DNA from: Candidatus Bathyarchaeota archaeon
GTDB lineage: Archaea; Thermoproteota; Bathyarchaeia; Bathyarchaeales; Bathyarchaeaceae
Assembly: GCA_020350305.1 (NCBI GenBank)
Contig: CP070709.1
Location: 319,578 to 340,495, forward strand
Length of the DNA stretch: 20,918 bases
Reading direction: 5' to 3'
Part shown: piece by piece, positions 1 to 6,147 of the stretch
Numbering within the stretch: the first letter of the stretch is position 1
How the letters are laid out: the number at the start of each line of letters is the position of its first letter
The notes under the pieces: model-generated
Told to the model about the DNA's origin: nothing
Database searches by the model: none
The model's input: the letters and a program-made list of their open reading frames with translations, nothing else
Program-made: the position numbers and the translations under genes

Positions 1-2
1 AC

Positions 3-71
3 CTGAACATATGCCCTTTTGCCTATTACCCTCCATCCTACAAATTGGTAGAGAGATTAAAAAGAGGGTAA
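3..71 (+). CDS. possible C-terminal end of an unidentified gene (partial)
   Basis: A frame open from the window edge encodes about 22 residues, beginning LNICPFAYYPPSYK and ending at a TAA stop. The Tyr/Pro-rich, Cys-containing peptide reads like a real C-terminus, but it is too short to identify. It lies just upstream of the zinc-ribbon gene on the same strand. A second open frame across bases 11-220 runs through the zinc-ribbon gene out of frame and looks less likely. Confidence is low because only 69 bases are visible. Confidence 0.25.
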   Translation: MNICPFAYYPPSYKLVERLKRG

Positions 72-161
72 ATGAAATTCTAGGTATAGGAGAGGCAGAA
101 GCTAGAGTTTTAAAACATGTCATAAAGAACGGAATCAGCAAAACCTTACGGAGACCTGAAG

Positions 162-317
162 ATGACTCAGAAAAAGAGAATCTTGACGTGCCCAAAATGT
201 GGTTTCAGATTCGACATTAGCTATGCCAGAGCATTTGCATGTGGAGGTTGTCCATCAATTGTGTCTTGCGGCAATGCAAAATGCCCCAAGTGTAGTCACG
301 AATTTCCTATTCGATGA
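162..317 (+). CDS. small double zinc-ribbon protein, 51 aa
   Basis: This short ORF begins MTQKKRILTCPKCGFRFD and ends CPKCSHEFPIR. It contains a CPKC pair, a CGGC element, a further lone Cys and a second CPKC pair, enough ligands for one or two zinc knuckles in only 51 residues. A GGAG at about 150-153 sits nine bases before the ATG and supports this start. Short archaeal zinc-ribbon proteins with this CxxC-CGGCP-CPxC layout are, as I recall, often found near iron-transport or molybdopterin genes; here moaE lies convergently downstream. The molecular function is unknown; a nucleic-acid-binding or metal-handling role is inference. Confidence 0.7.
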   Translation: MTQKKRILTCPKCGFRFDISYARAFACGGCPSIVSCGNAKCPKCSHEFPIR

Positions 318-355
318 CTTCTCGCAGGAACAAGCTACCTAAGGCTTGTTCTGGA

Positions 356-796
356 TTAGTGTGGCTCTGAAACCCAGTAGGATTTTTTGCTCCCCAGATA
401 TTCCTTCTTCCAAATCGGAGCCTCCTTCTTGTACCGCTCCACAGCCTCTCTCAGAACTGGAAAAACGTCCGTTCTGTGAGCACCGGCAACGACAACGTAA
501 ACCACGTCTTCAGAAACGTCAAACTCCCCGACGAAATGGTGAATCTGCACATCTACTACACCAGGCCTTTTTCGAAGCTCTCCACAAATATTGTTAAGAA
601 CTCTATCGGCTTTTTCCTCATAAGCTTCCAACTGCAGTTTCTTTACAGTCTCGCCGTGTGAGGTTTCGCCACGCACTACACCTACGAACACTCCGAGGGC
701 ACCAGCTTTAGGATAGCCTGGTTTTTTCTTGATTGATTCAATGACATCAAAGAGGGAAAACTCTCCTTTGCTGCAGACGCCTGCTTGTTTAACCAT
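356..796 (-). CDS. moaE: molybdopterin synthase catalytic (large) subunit MoaE
   Basis: MoaE moves sulfur from the thiocarboxylated C-terminus of MoaD onto cyclic pyranopterin monophosphate to form molybdopterin. The 146-residue protein shows the family core: GVFVGVVRG at about 35-43 with the conserved Arg42, LEAYEEKAD at 57-64, the His-Arg pair at 107-108, and KKEAPIWKKE at 123-132. K123 and K130 align by spacing with E. coli K119 and K126, the active-site lysines. Length is normal (E. coli MoaE has 150 residues). No intact moaD or moeB lies nearby, although fragments resembling both kinds of partner occur at about 1540-1650 and 1772-2056. A TATA-like stretch lies about 30 bases upstream of the start on the minus strand. 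Family assignment is confident; substrate details are from the family. Confidence 0.95.
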   Translation of the reverse strand: MVKQAGVCSKGEFSLFDVIESIKKKPGYPKAGALGVFVGVVRGETSHGETVKKLQLEAYEEKADRVLNNICGELRKRPGVVDVQIHHFVGEFDVSEDVVYVVVAGAHRTDVFPVLREAVERYKKEAPIWKKEYLGSKKSYWVSEPH

Positions 797-950
797 ACAG
801 ACACCACATTTTATTGAACTGCGCTATTTGTAAAGCTTTGGAGACCGTTGGGATCTAAATGCAGCGGTTCAGAAAGTCTGAAGGTGTAGACAACCATTAC
901 TAGCCATAAAAAATTTCAGAAAGACTCTCATTGACCCCACACCTTGCCGA

Positions 951-1463
951 CTAGCCAACCAGCTTGGCTAGAAAATCGCCAATCCAATAAGAAACGATGA
1001 TTACGAGCATGGCTATTAAAAGATGCTCCAATATAATCTTCATTGGGCTTTCCTTCTTCATTCTAGCGATGTAGAAATTGAAAATAACAAGTAGTAGCAT
1101 TCCCCAAGCGACAGCAACAAGAATACCAGTTCCCAGCTGCTGAAAAAGCAAAAGGGGAATAGTAAAAGTCAAAATAAAACCGCAGACGGAAAGAAACGTG
1201 AAAATAGTGGTCAGCCAGATTTCCTTCTGAGAAAATTTAGATTTTTCTCCTTTCATTTCAGATTCTTCTGCCAAATGCCAACCACAAGCATCGGCTAAAC
1301 CATCAGCCACTGCCATGACCACAAGCCCAGCAACGATGACAAACCTATCGGAAGTAGCTGAATCCAGTCCAACAAGCATTCCCAGAGCCGTAATTGTTCC
1401 TGAAGTTATGCCGAAGGATATCGCGCTGAGCACTTGTTGGTTCATCTTGTCACTCTTTTCCAC
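951..1463 (-). CDS. VIT1/CCC1-like (DUF125) iron/manganese transporter
   Basis: This 170-residue hydrophobic protein has about four to five membrane segments. Its first half, SFGITSGTITALGMLVGL followed by DGLADACGWHLAEESE, matches the Vit1/Ccc1 fold: an N-terminal helix with a Gly/Thr-rich motif, then an acidic and His-containing cytoplasmic end of helix 2. Family members export Fe2+ or Mn2+ from the cytosol, into vacuoles in eukaryotes. The start is GTG at 1463, favoured by a GAGG seven bases upstream and by a TATA-containing palindrome at 1509-1522. An ATG at 1445 would shorten it by six residues. The gene is probably expressed alone. Family placement is fairly sure; the metal is not determinable. 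Confidence 0.8.
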   Translation of the reverse strand: MEKSDKMNQQVLSAISFGITSGTITALGMLVGLDSATSDRFVIVAGLVVMAVADGLADACGWHLAEESEMKGEKSKFSQKEIWLTTIFTFLSVCGFILTFTIPLLLFQQLGTGILVAVAWGMLLLVIFNFYIARMKKESPMKIILEHLLIAMLVIIVSYWIGDFLAKLVG

Positions 1464-1508
1464 GTTTTGTCCTCGTATTCAGATGTGAATTGGGATTCAG
1501 TATTTCCA

Positions 1509-1522
1509 GATATAAACATATC
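1509..1522. promoter_or_regulatory. palindromic TATA element GATAT-AAAC-ATATC, copy 1
   Basis: A perfect five-base inverted repeat, GATAT/ATATC, flanks AAAC. On the minus strand it reads as a TATA box about 50 bases ahead of the GTG of the VIT1-like gene, leaving room for a transcript start near 1486 and the GAGG ribosome site. The identical 14-base sequence recurs at 2267-2280. Confidence 0.55.
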
Positions 1523-1539
1523 CATATGCTCGCCCGCAA

Positions 1540-1653
1540 AACGCTTCTTCCTTAGAGTTGAATTTTCCAAAAGAGGACAAACTAGGGATGTCAAGTTCCA
1601 AGGCAAAACACCTAAAACTATTGTGAATGAGCCCGATAAAGACCCAGCTTAAA
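1540..1653 (+). pseudogene. possible remnant of a ThiS/MoaD-like sulfur carrier
   Basis: The plus-strand reading frame through this stretch gives RFFLRVEFSKRGQTRD, then VKFQGKTPKTIVNEPDKDPA and a stop. The order of beta strand, VEF-type second strand, GKTP turn, helix and DPA resembles the N-terminal half of archaeal MoaD/ThiS proteins (consensus roughly V-x-F-x-GKT-x-x-x-LL-x-x-L-G-x-x-P). The C-terminal half with the Gly-Gly tail is absent and no in-frame start is present. If real, it is a truncated copy beside an E1-like remnant. Chance similarity is quite possible. Confidence 0.25.
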
Positions 1654-1771
1654 CCTATATAGGATTTTGGCAAAAGATTGGACGAAATAAAAGATAGGGT
1701 GCGTGTATCAAAAATGGGATTGCGGATGTATTGTAGAATCGGCATTCACATGCCCAAATCTTGAAGTCTGC

Positions 1772-2056
1772 TTACTTTCCAAGCTCGCCACAAATTGGGC
1801 ATTCAGCGCTTCTTTTCATTTCAACAGTCCTGAATACCATCTCTTTCACATTTAAGAATAGCATTCTTCCAACAAGTGGGTCCACTATTCTAGTAATAAG
1901 CTTGATTACCTCCATGACTTGCAACGACGCCAAAAGCGCCGGCGTAGCGCCTAAAACTGGAATCCTTTCAACTTTCAGCGGTTCTTTCGGAAATATACAT
2001 CGAAGGTATAGGCCTTTTCTGGGTAATATTGTGATCATTTGCCCTTTGTTGCAAAG
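1772..2056 (-). pseudogene. C-terminal fragment of an E1-like ThiF/MoeB/HesA adenylyltransferase
   Basis: The readable protein contains LRCIFPKEP, then IPVLGATPALLASLQVMEVI and LVGRMLF, and ends with CPICGE. This is the C-terminal third of archaeal E1-like enzymes that adenylate ubiquitin-like sulfur carriers. The whole N-terminal nucleotide-binding part (GxGGLG, ATP and catalytic regions, about 150 residues) is missing. The similarity begins before the first ATG (GQMITILP), directly after an in-frame TAA, so the ATG at 2038 is not the ancestral start. One of the four zinc cysteines is lost (YLRC instead of CLRC). I read this as a decayed 5'-truncated gene. Confidence 0.75.
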
Positions 2057-2131
2057 TTACGTATAGTTTAAGCTGTTCGTACATAACTCTTTAACAAAAA
2101 GGGTGAAGGAGAATTATGGGGTTCCTTATGT

Positions 2132-2230
2132 TTATTTCTCACAGCAGTCCTTGTATTTTTTCCCGCTACCGCATGGACAAGGGTCATCCGGTTGTGTTGT
2201 CTTCTTCTTTCCTCCGCATCCACATGACAA
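2132..2230 (-). CDS. SEC-C motif mini-protein, 32 aa
   Basis: The minus strand encodes MSCGCGGKKK, a short linker, then DDPCPCGSGKKYKDCCEK. This is a near-perfect SEC-C motif (CPCGSGKKYKxCC), the zinc-binding module found at the C-terminus of SecA and in many small proteins, preceded by a CGCGG knuckle. The start is TTG at 2230. It is supported by GGAGGCG seven bases upstream and by in-frame codons before it that lack ATG or GTG. A TATA palindrome at 2267-2280 lies at a suitable distance and is shared with the divergent flavin reductase gene. In other proteins the motif binds zinc and often contacts other proteins or the ribosome; the role here is unknown. Confidence 0.8.
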   Translation of the reverse strand: MSCGCGGKKKTTQPDDPCPCGSGKKYKDCCEK

Positions 2231-2266
2231 TATTATTCGCCTCCGATTCAAAATAATGAACGTGCG

Positions 2267-2280
2267 GATATAAACATATC
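2267..2280. promoter_or_regulatory. palindromic TATA element GATAT-AAAC-ATATC, copy 2 (bidirectional)
   Basis: Identical to the element at 1509-1522. It lies between the divergent SEC-C and flavin reductase genes and can serve as a TATA box in both directions. It is only nine bases before the first in-frame ATG (2289) of the flavin reductase, which argues that translation of that gene starts downstream at 2328. Confidence 0.6.
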
Positions 2281-2327
2281 TATCATATATGAGAACGTAC
2301 TTCTTTGCCTTTAGGAGTTTGTTTCAA

Positions 2328-2858
2328 ATGAAGAAGGAAGTGCTGGTTCGTGATGGATTGAGGCAGTTGCCTATCAGACCAGTTTATCTGGTGTCAGTTG
2401 AACATGAAGGAAAAAGGAACATTATAAGTATCGGCATGTTTGCTTTCTTTTCTGGAAAACCAACGTTAGTAGGTATTGGTATAGCGCCTGCCAGATACTC
2501 CTTTGAGTTGCTTCGTCAATGCAGAGAGTACGTAGTTAACGTGGTTGATGATAAGCTTAAGGAAGCTGTGCGAATTTGCGGGGAGAAATCAGGTCGAGAA
2601 GCAGACAAATTTGAACTGACAAAACTCACCCCCGTACAAGGAGTTAGAGTGAAGGCCCCACTTATTCAAGAAAGCCCAGTTAGCATCGAATGCAAGGTTG
2701 TCAAAGAAGTAGAAGTCGGCGATCATGTCTGGTTTATAGGTGAAGTGCTGGCAGCTCATGTCCGAGAAGGCTACAACTGGAAGGATAGTTTTTTATTCAA
2801 GTGGATAGGCGAAAAAGGATTCTACTATAAGGTAGGAGAAAAAGTAGGCCAATTCTAA
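2328..2858 (+). CDS. flavin reductase-like FMN-binding protein (flavoredoxin type)
   Basis: The 176-residue protein belongs to the flavin reductase/split-barrel FMN-binding family. Features are the N-terminal strand PVYLVSVEHEGKRNIISIG, FSGKPTLVGIGIAPARYSFE (FMN phosphate and ring contacts in relatives), and the middle segment EYVVNVVDDKL. Such proteins bind FMN and pass electrons from NAD(P)H or partner proteins; the partner is not identifiable. The start chosen is ATG 2328, with AGGAG ten bases upstream. An upstream ATG at 2289 would add 13 poorly family-like residues and would lie too close to the TATA element. The nearby NifU-like and Mrp genes suggest, but do not prove, a redox role linked to Fe-S metabolism. 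Confidence 0.88.
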   Translation: MKKEVLVRDGLRQLPIRPVYLVSVEHEGKRNIISIGMFAFFSGKPTLVGIGIAPARYSFELLRQCREYVVNVVDDKLKEAVRICGEKSGREADKFELTKLTPVQGVRVKAPLIQESPVSIECKVVKEVEVGDHVWFIGEVLAAHVREGYNWKDSFLFKWIGEKGFYYKVGEKVGQF

Positions 2859-2917
2859 AACACCTTACACACGCCATTTATAAGACAGTATTTCATAATG
2901 CAGTCTTGGTGAACATT

Positions 2918-3148
2918 ATGGAAAAAACAATTAGAGAACGCGTGGAAAAAGCCCTTGAAGAACTGAGACCCCGTTTGCAAGCTGATGGCGGAGACATAGA
3001 GCTCTTAGGAGTAGACCACGGTGTTGTTAGGGTTAAGATGAAGGGAGCATGCGCTGGATGTCCAATGTCAACTATGACCCTTAAAATGGGAGTGGAGCAA
3101 TATCTTAAGAAAAAGATGCCAGAAATAGTTAGGGTAGAGGCGCTCTAA
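2918..3148 (+). CDS. NifU C-terminal domain (Nfu-type) Fe-S scaffold protein
   Basis: A 76-residue protein made only of the Nfu domain: RPRLQADGGDIELLGVDHG, then VRVKMKGACAGCPMS and a C-terminal amphipathic helix. The CAGC pair is the cluster-binding motif; Nfu proteins usually dimerise around one [4Fe-4S] cluster through it and deliver it to clients. ATG 2918 is preferred, with GGTGA five bases upstream; the in-frame TTG at 2906 lies within that leader. A TATA-like TTTATAAG lies at about 2877-2884. It converges with the Mrp/NBP35 gene, another Fe-S carrier. The domain is unmistakable; client proteins are unknown. Confidence 0.93.
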   Translation: MEKTIRERVEKALEELRPRLQADGGDIELLGVDHGVVRVKMKGACAGCPMSTMTLKMGVEQYLKKKMPEIVRVEAL

Positions 3149-3456
3149 CACTAGCTTACTGAAATGAACTAAAAGAGAGAGCACGCGCTCTGTGTGTGGA
3201 ACAATTAGTTTCGAGAAACAAGCAGAAAAACCGTCATAAGATTCATCCCTTCGAAAAGGGACAGAGCTTGGATCGATTTGAGTTTCAGAGTAAGGGACTA
3301 GCTTATTCTTTAGATTTAGATGTTTCTTGAAACTCGCTAAAAAACAGCAAACTACTGAACCCACAATGCCCATTACGAAGCATTATGCAATAACCATTGT
3401 CGTTTCTTAAACTGTTAGCAACCGTGGATATAGTATCCTTATTCAATTACCTTTTT
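3149..3456. other. 308-base gap between convergent Nfu and Mrp genes, no gene seen
   Basis: Only a weak hairpin (AGAGC-ACGC-GCTCT, about 3175-3189) just after the Nfu gene and unconvincing open frames on both strands were seen. The hairpin lacks a following T run, so I do not call a terminator. Confidence 0.5.
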
Positions 3457-4332
3457 TTATCGCTTATCAGATCGTGCCTTCCTAGTTTTAAGGAATACTT
3501 CGATCTTTTTGACAATTCTCATAAAAGCCTCTGTTGCAGGAGAATTTGTGTGCTCAACTATGAACGGCACACCCTTGTCAGAAGCCTCACAGATTTCAGG
3601 ATCTATCGGAATGCCTCCCAAAAAAGGAATCATCAAGTCTTTCGCTATCTTTTTCCCGCCCCCAACTTTGAAGATGTTGATCTCTGCGCCGCATTTTGGA
3701 CAGACGAACCCACTCATGTTCTCTATGATGCCTATGACAGGGATGTTCAATTTCCTAGAGAAAGTCACGGCTTTCCTAACGACGATCTGCGAAACCTCTG
3801 AAGGTATCGTAACTATCACAACACCATCCATCTCTGGAAGAAGCTGCATGATGCTGAGAGGCTCGTCGCCAGTCCCCGGGGGAAGATCAATGAAGAGAAA
3901 GTCAAGTTCCCCCCAAACGATATCTGACAGAAACTGACTGATTGCCTTCATCTTCAACGGACCACGCCAGATAACCGGCACTTCGTCGCTCGGAAGCAGA
4001 AAACCCATAGACAACACCTTAATTCCCAAAGGACCTATTGCGGGAAATACGCCTGCAGGTCCAACTTGTACCCTCTGTCCATGCAAGCCGATTATCTTTG
4101 GCACACAAGGGCCTGTTATGTCCGCGTCAAGGATACCTACCCTATGGGCGTAACCTTGCTTGGCAAAAGCCATCGCCAAGTTCACCGTCACGGTGCTCTT
4201 GCCTACCCCGCCTTTGCCGCTTATCACGGCTATCTTGTGCCTGATCTTACTCATTCTAGCTCTGAGTTTTCGCTGTTCTTCTTCGTAAGCCCGTTTTCTT
4301 ATGTCGTCTAGTTCCTTTACCTTTGAACTCAA
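3457..4332 (-). CDS. Mrp/NBP35-family Fe-S cluster carrier ATPase (ApbC-like)
   Basis: This 291-residue deviant P-loop ATPase has a charged N-terminal helix (1-30) and [10 protein letters not shown] at 38-47 with the signature second lysine. It also has DADITGP at 69-75, [12 protein letters not shown] at 147-158, and the cluster-binding CPKC at 211-214. Mrp/NBP35 proteins dimerise, hold a bridging [4Fe-4S] cluster at the CxxC and hand it to apo-proteins in an ATP-dependent way. The start is TTG 4332, preceded by GGTGA at a fitting distance; a Met at residue 27 is an alternative that would still keep the P-loop. There is no N-terminal four-Cys ferredoxin-like domain, so it is the Mrp/ApbC type rather than full-length NBP35. 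The convergent Nfu gene fits a shared pathway. Confidence 0.95.
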   Translation of the reverse strand: MSSKVKELDDIRKRAYEEEQRKLRARMSKIRHKIAVISGKGGVGKSTVTVNLAMAFAKQGYAHRVGILDADITGPCVPKIIGLHGQRVQVGPAGVFPAIGPLGIKVLSMGFLLPSDEVPVIWRGPLKMKAISQFLSDIVWGELDFLFIDLPPGTGDEPLSIMQLLPEMDGVVIVTIPSEVSQIVVRKAVTFSRKLNIPVIGIIENMSGFVCPKCGAEINIFKVGGGKKIAKDLMIPFLGGIPIDPEICEASDKGVPFIVEHTNSPATEAFMRIVKKIEVFLKTRKARSDKR

Positions 4333-4649
4333 ACCATATTCACCGGCACGTTTTCCCTATTTGAACAGACTAATTATCCAAGTTTGGTTCGTTAATGACC
4401 GAGTGCTTAACAGATAAACCGTATTTAATGATTTCTGTCTATTCTAGACAGACAGATGACAGCACACGTTGCCGTTCTCATTTGGGGCTTCATCAGAGGC
4501 CGCTGGTTAAACCTGTTTTGAAATCAGCTTTGTTACATATTTGGTGGTGATGCGGCTTATCCACCTAGATGGATTCGTGTGCGCAACAAATTTATAAACT
4601 GCTACAACCAGATTGAGCGAAACAAGAAACCACATCGGGCAGAGGTTCT
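4333..4649. promoter_or_regulatory. 317-base divergent promoter region with operator-like palindrome
   Basis: It contains a perfect inverted repeat CTGTCTA-TTC-TAGACAG at 4435-4451. This sits just after a TATA-like GTATTTAATG (about 4421-4430) and just before a 21-codon ORF at 4456-4521. A TATA box TTTATAAAC at about 4591-4599 is placed to drive the thioredoxin gene at 4650. No conserved gene was recognised here. Confidence 0.5.
4435..4451. repeat. perfect inverted repeat, 7-base arms, 3-base spacer
   Basis: The sequence CTGTCTA-TTC-TAGACAG is a candidate operator for a dimeric regulator, or a short hairpin, near the expected transcript start of a TATA-like element. The regulator is not known. 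Confidence 0.6.
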
Positions 4650-5066
4650 ATGAATATGGAGGAAGACGAGGAACTAGAGAAGATCAAAAGGGCAAAGCTG
4701 GAAGAAATGGCGCACAGAGTACTTCAAAGTCCTGAGATACCAGCTTCGGATAAACCTATTGAGGTAACTGATGCGACGTTCAAAGAAACCATCCAAAATC
4801 ATTCTCTGGTCGTGGTTGACTGTTGGGCGGCATGGTGTGGTCCATGCCGTATGGTTGCCCCTATCATTGATGAGATGGCGCGCGACTACGCTCGGAAAAT
4901 CTTGTTTGCGAAACTGAACGTAGATGAAAATCGGGAGATTGCCACGCAGTACGAGATTATGAGTATTCCCACACTGCTAGTGTTCAAAAAAGGACAACTT
5001 GTAGATAGAATCGTCGGCGCGATGCCTAGACAAATGCTGGAACCAAAAATAACCCGCTATCTTTAA
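4650..5066 (+). CDS. thioredoxin with N-terminal charged extension
   Basis: The 138-residue protein has a thioredoxin fold from about residue 36, with WCGPC at 62-66 and the cis-proline motif SIPT in the C-terminal half. The usual FFKKGQxVDRIVGA strand is present. The first 35 residues are a charged helix (EDEELEKIKRAKLEEMAHRV) that standard 105-residue thioredoxins lack; similar extensions occur in archaeal thioredoxins. It reduces protein disulfides, taking electrons from a reductase that is not in this window. A TATA box at about 4591-4599 and a purine-rich GAGG leader support ATG 4650; ATG 4656 is an alternative. The NrdG-like gene lies 353 bases downstream on the same strand. Confidence 0.93.
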   Translation: MNMEEDEELEKIKRAKLEEMAHRVLQSPEIPASDKPIEVTDATFKETIQNHSLVVVDCWAAWCGPCRMVAPIIDEMARDYARKILFAKLNVDENREIATQYEIMSIPTLLVFKKGQLVDRIVGAMPRQMLEPKITRYL

Positions 5067-5418
5067 TGCGCTGTCAAAGGAAAAGAAATGGGATAAACGA
5101 GGAACTGATTAGAGAATCTTTGAATAAACGAAACATGTTCGCCGCTACAGTTGCCAGTAACAACCCCAAGAAACCTGGATACAAAATGTTCAAAGCAATA
5201 AATTCTGCGATGAGTATAACACTGATGTTGTACACGGAGTTTACGTTATGATTCAATGCAAAGGTATGACATGAAGGATAAATTGTTAAGTGTAAAAGTA
5301 AAAACAGCTCTAGAGAAACGTATGTATTAATGTTCCCCCACAGTTACAGGCGTTGAAAACTGCGAATGAAGAAATTCGATTCGTTTGAACATAAAAGAAG
5401 GAAGAGGGGCATCAATAG
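5067..5418. other. 352-base stretch without a confident gene
   Basis: A plus-strand 61-codon ORF starts at 5066 in a TAATG overlap with the thioredoxin stop. A hydrophobic 60-codon minus-strand ORF overlaps it at 5074-5256, with a TTG start and no ribosome site. Neither resembles a family I know, and the two exclude each other as typical genes. No hairpin or repeat stands out. Confidence 0.5.
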
Positions 5419-6129
5419 ATGGAGATAAAAGGAGTAATTGATCTCAGCCTTGCAGATTGGGACGAAAAAATATCATCTGTCCTCTTCCTTCCAAGCTGCA
5501 ACTTTCGTTGCCCATACTGCCACAACGTCTCCCTCGTTCTTCACCCTGAAACGGAGGAGACAACCTCTTTTGAACAAGTAGAAGAATATTTGAAGAAACA
5601 AAGAACTTGGATTGATGGAGTATGCATTACGGGTGGGGAGCCGACGCTTCACGGTGATCTGCCAGACCTCTGTTCAAAATTGAAGGAAGCAGAATTTCTA
5701 GTTAAGTTAGATACGAATGGGACTAACCCAATGATGGTGAAAGCACTAATTGAAACGGGGCTTGTTGACTACATAGCCATGGACGTCAAGGCCCCGCTGA
5801 CGGTTAAGAAATATTCCAAAGCAATAGGCATCAATGCAGATAGGCTTCTTGAAAAGGTGAAGGACACCATAAGAGTCTTGTTAGCATCCAAAATAGATTG
5901 CGAGTTCAGAACCACAGTAGTACCTACACTCCACGAAGATAAAGACATCGAAGAAATATGCCGAAGTATACAAGGCTGCAAGAAATATGTTTTGCAGAAA
6001 TTTGATGTCAGTGTCGGAAAAGAAACTCTAGATCCGGACTTTAGCAAGTTGAAACTTTTCACGGACAAGGAAATGGAAATGTTTCTGACGATAGCTCAAA
6101 AATTACTTCCCAACGTTAAACTAAGGTGA
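5419..6129 (+). CDS. anaerobic ribonucleotide reductase-activating-type radical SAM protein (NrdG2-like)
   Basis: The 236-residue radical SAM protein has the cluster motif CNFRCPYC at 27-34 (CxxxCxxC), followed by HN as in glycyl-radical activases. It also has TGGEPTLHGD at 71-80 for SAM binding, DTNGT near 98 and AMDVKAPL near 119. The order and length match the NrdG2/YjjW-like archaeal group annotated as anaerobic ribonucleoside-triphosphate reductase activating protein. No nrdD gene is visible, so the true target could be another glycyl-radical enzyme. The purine-rich GGAAGAGGGG about ten bases upstream supports ATG 5419. Radical SAM membership is certain; the substrate is inferred. Confidence 0.85.
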   Translation: MEIKGVIDLSLADWDEKISSVLFLPSCNFRCPYCHNVSLVLHPETEETTSFEQVEEYLKKQRTWIDGVCITGGEPTLHGDLPDLCSKLKEAEFLVKLDTNGTNPMMVKALIETGLVDYIAMDVKAPLTVKKYSKAIGINADRLLEKVKDTIRVLLASKIDCEFRTTVVPTLHEDKDIEEICRSIQGCKKYVLQKFDVSVGKETLDPDFSKLKLFTDKEMEMFLTIAQKLLPNVKLR

Positions 6130-6147
6130 TTCCGCGCGCTACACGCA

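Larger units (their letters stand above)
1464..1771. other. 308-base gap with promoter palindrome and possible MoaD-like remnant
   Basis: No intact gene is seen. It holds the palindrome at 1509-1522 (see its entry), a second perfect palindrome CCTATATAGG near 1652-1661, and a plus-strand stretch at about 1540-1650 that resembles the N-terminal part of a ThiS/MoaD sulfur carrier. Hydrophobic minus-strand ORF 1497-1745 runs over the same bases but resembles nothing I know. Confidence 0.6.

Noticed and set aside
11..220. 69-codon plus-strand ORF at the left edge
   Set aside because: Its C-terminal third overlaps the zinc-ribbon gene out of frame, and the rest resembles no family I know. The zinc-ribbon frame is far more convincing.
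1497..1745. 82-codon hydrophobic minus-strand ORF
   Set aside because: No ribosome site or family likeness; it covers promoter palindromes and the possible MoaD-like stretch.
3175..3189. Hairpin AGAGC-ACGC-GCTCT after the Nfu gene as a terminator
   Set aside because: Only five base pairs and no T run follows.
3068..3373. 101-codon minus-strand ORF across the Nfu gene end
   Set aside because: It is antisense to a clear Nfu domain gene and shows no family features.
4465..4530. Possible tRNA-like or small RNA gene in the Mrp-thioredoxin gap
   Set aside because: A GC-rich stretch suggested it, but no cloverleaf arms or T-loop sequence could be formed.
5066..5256. Overlapping plus (61 codons) and minus (60 codons) ORFs after thioredoxin
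   Set aside because: The TAATG overlap and the hydrophobic minus-strand peptide were tempting, but neither has a good start signal or known relatives, and they occupy the same bases.
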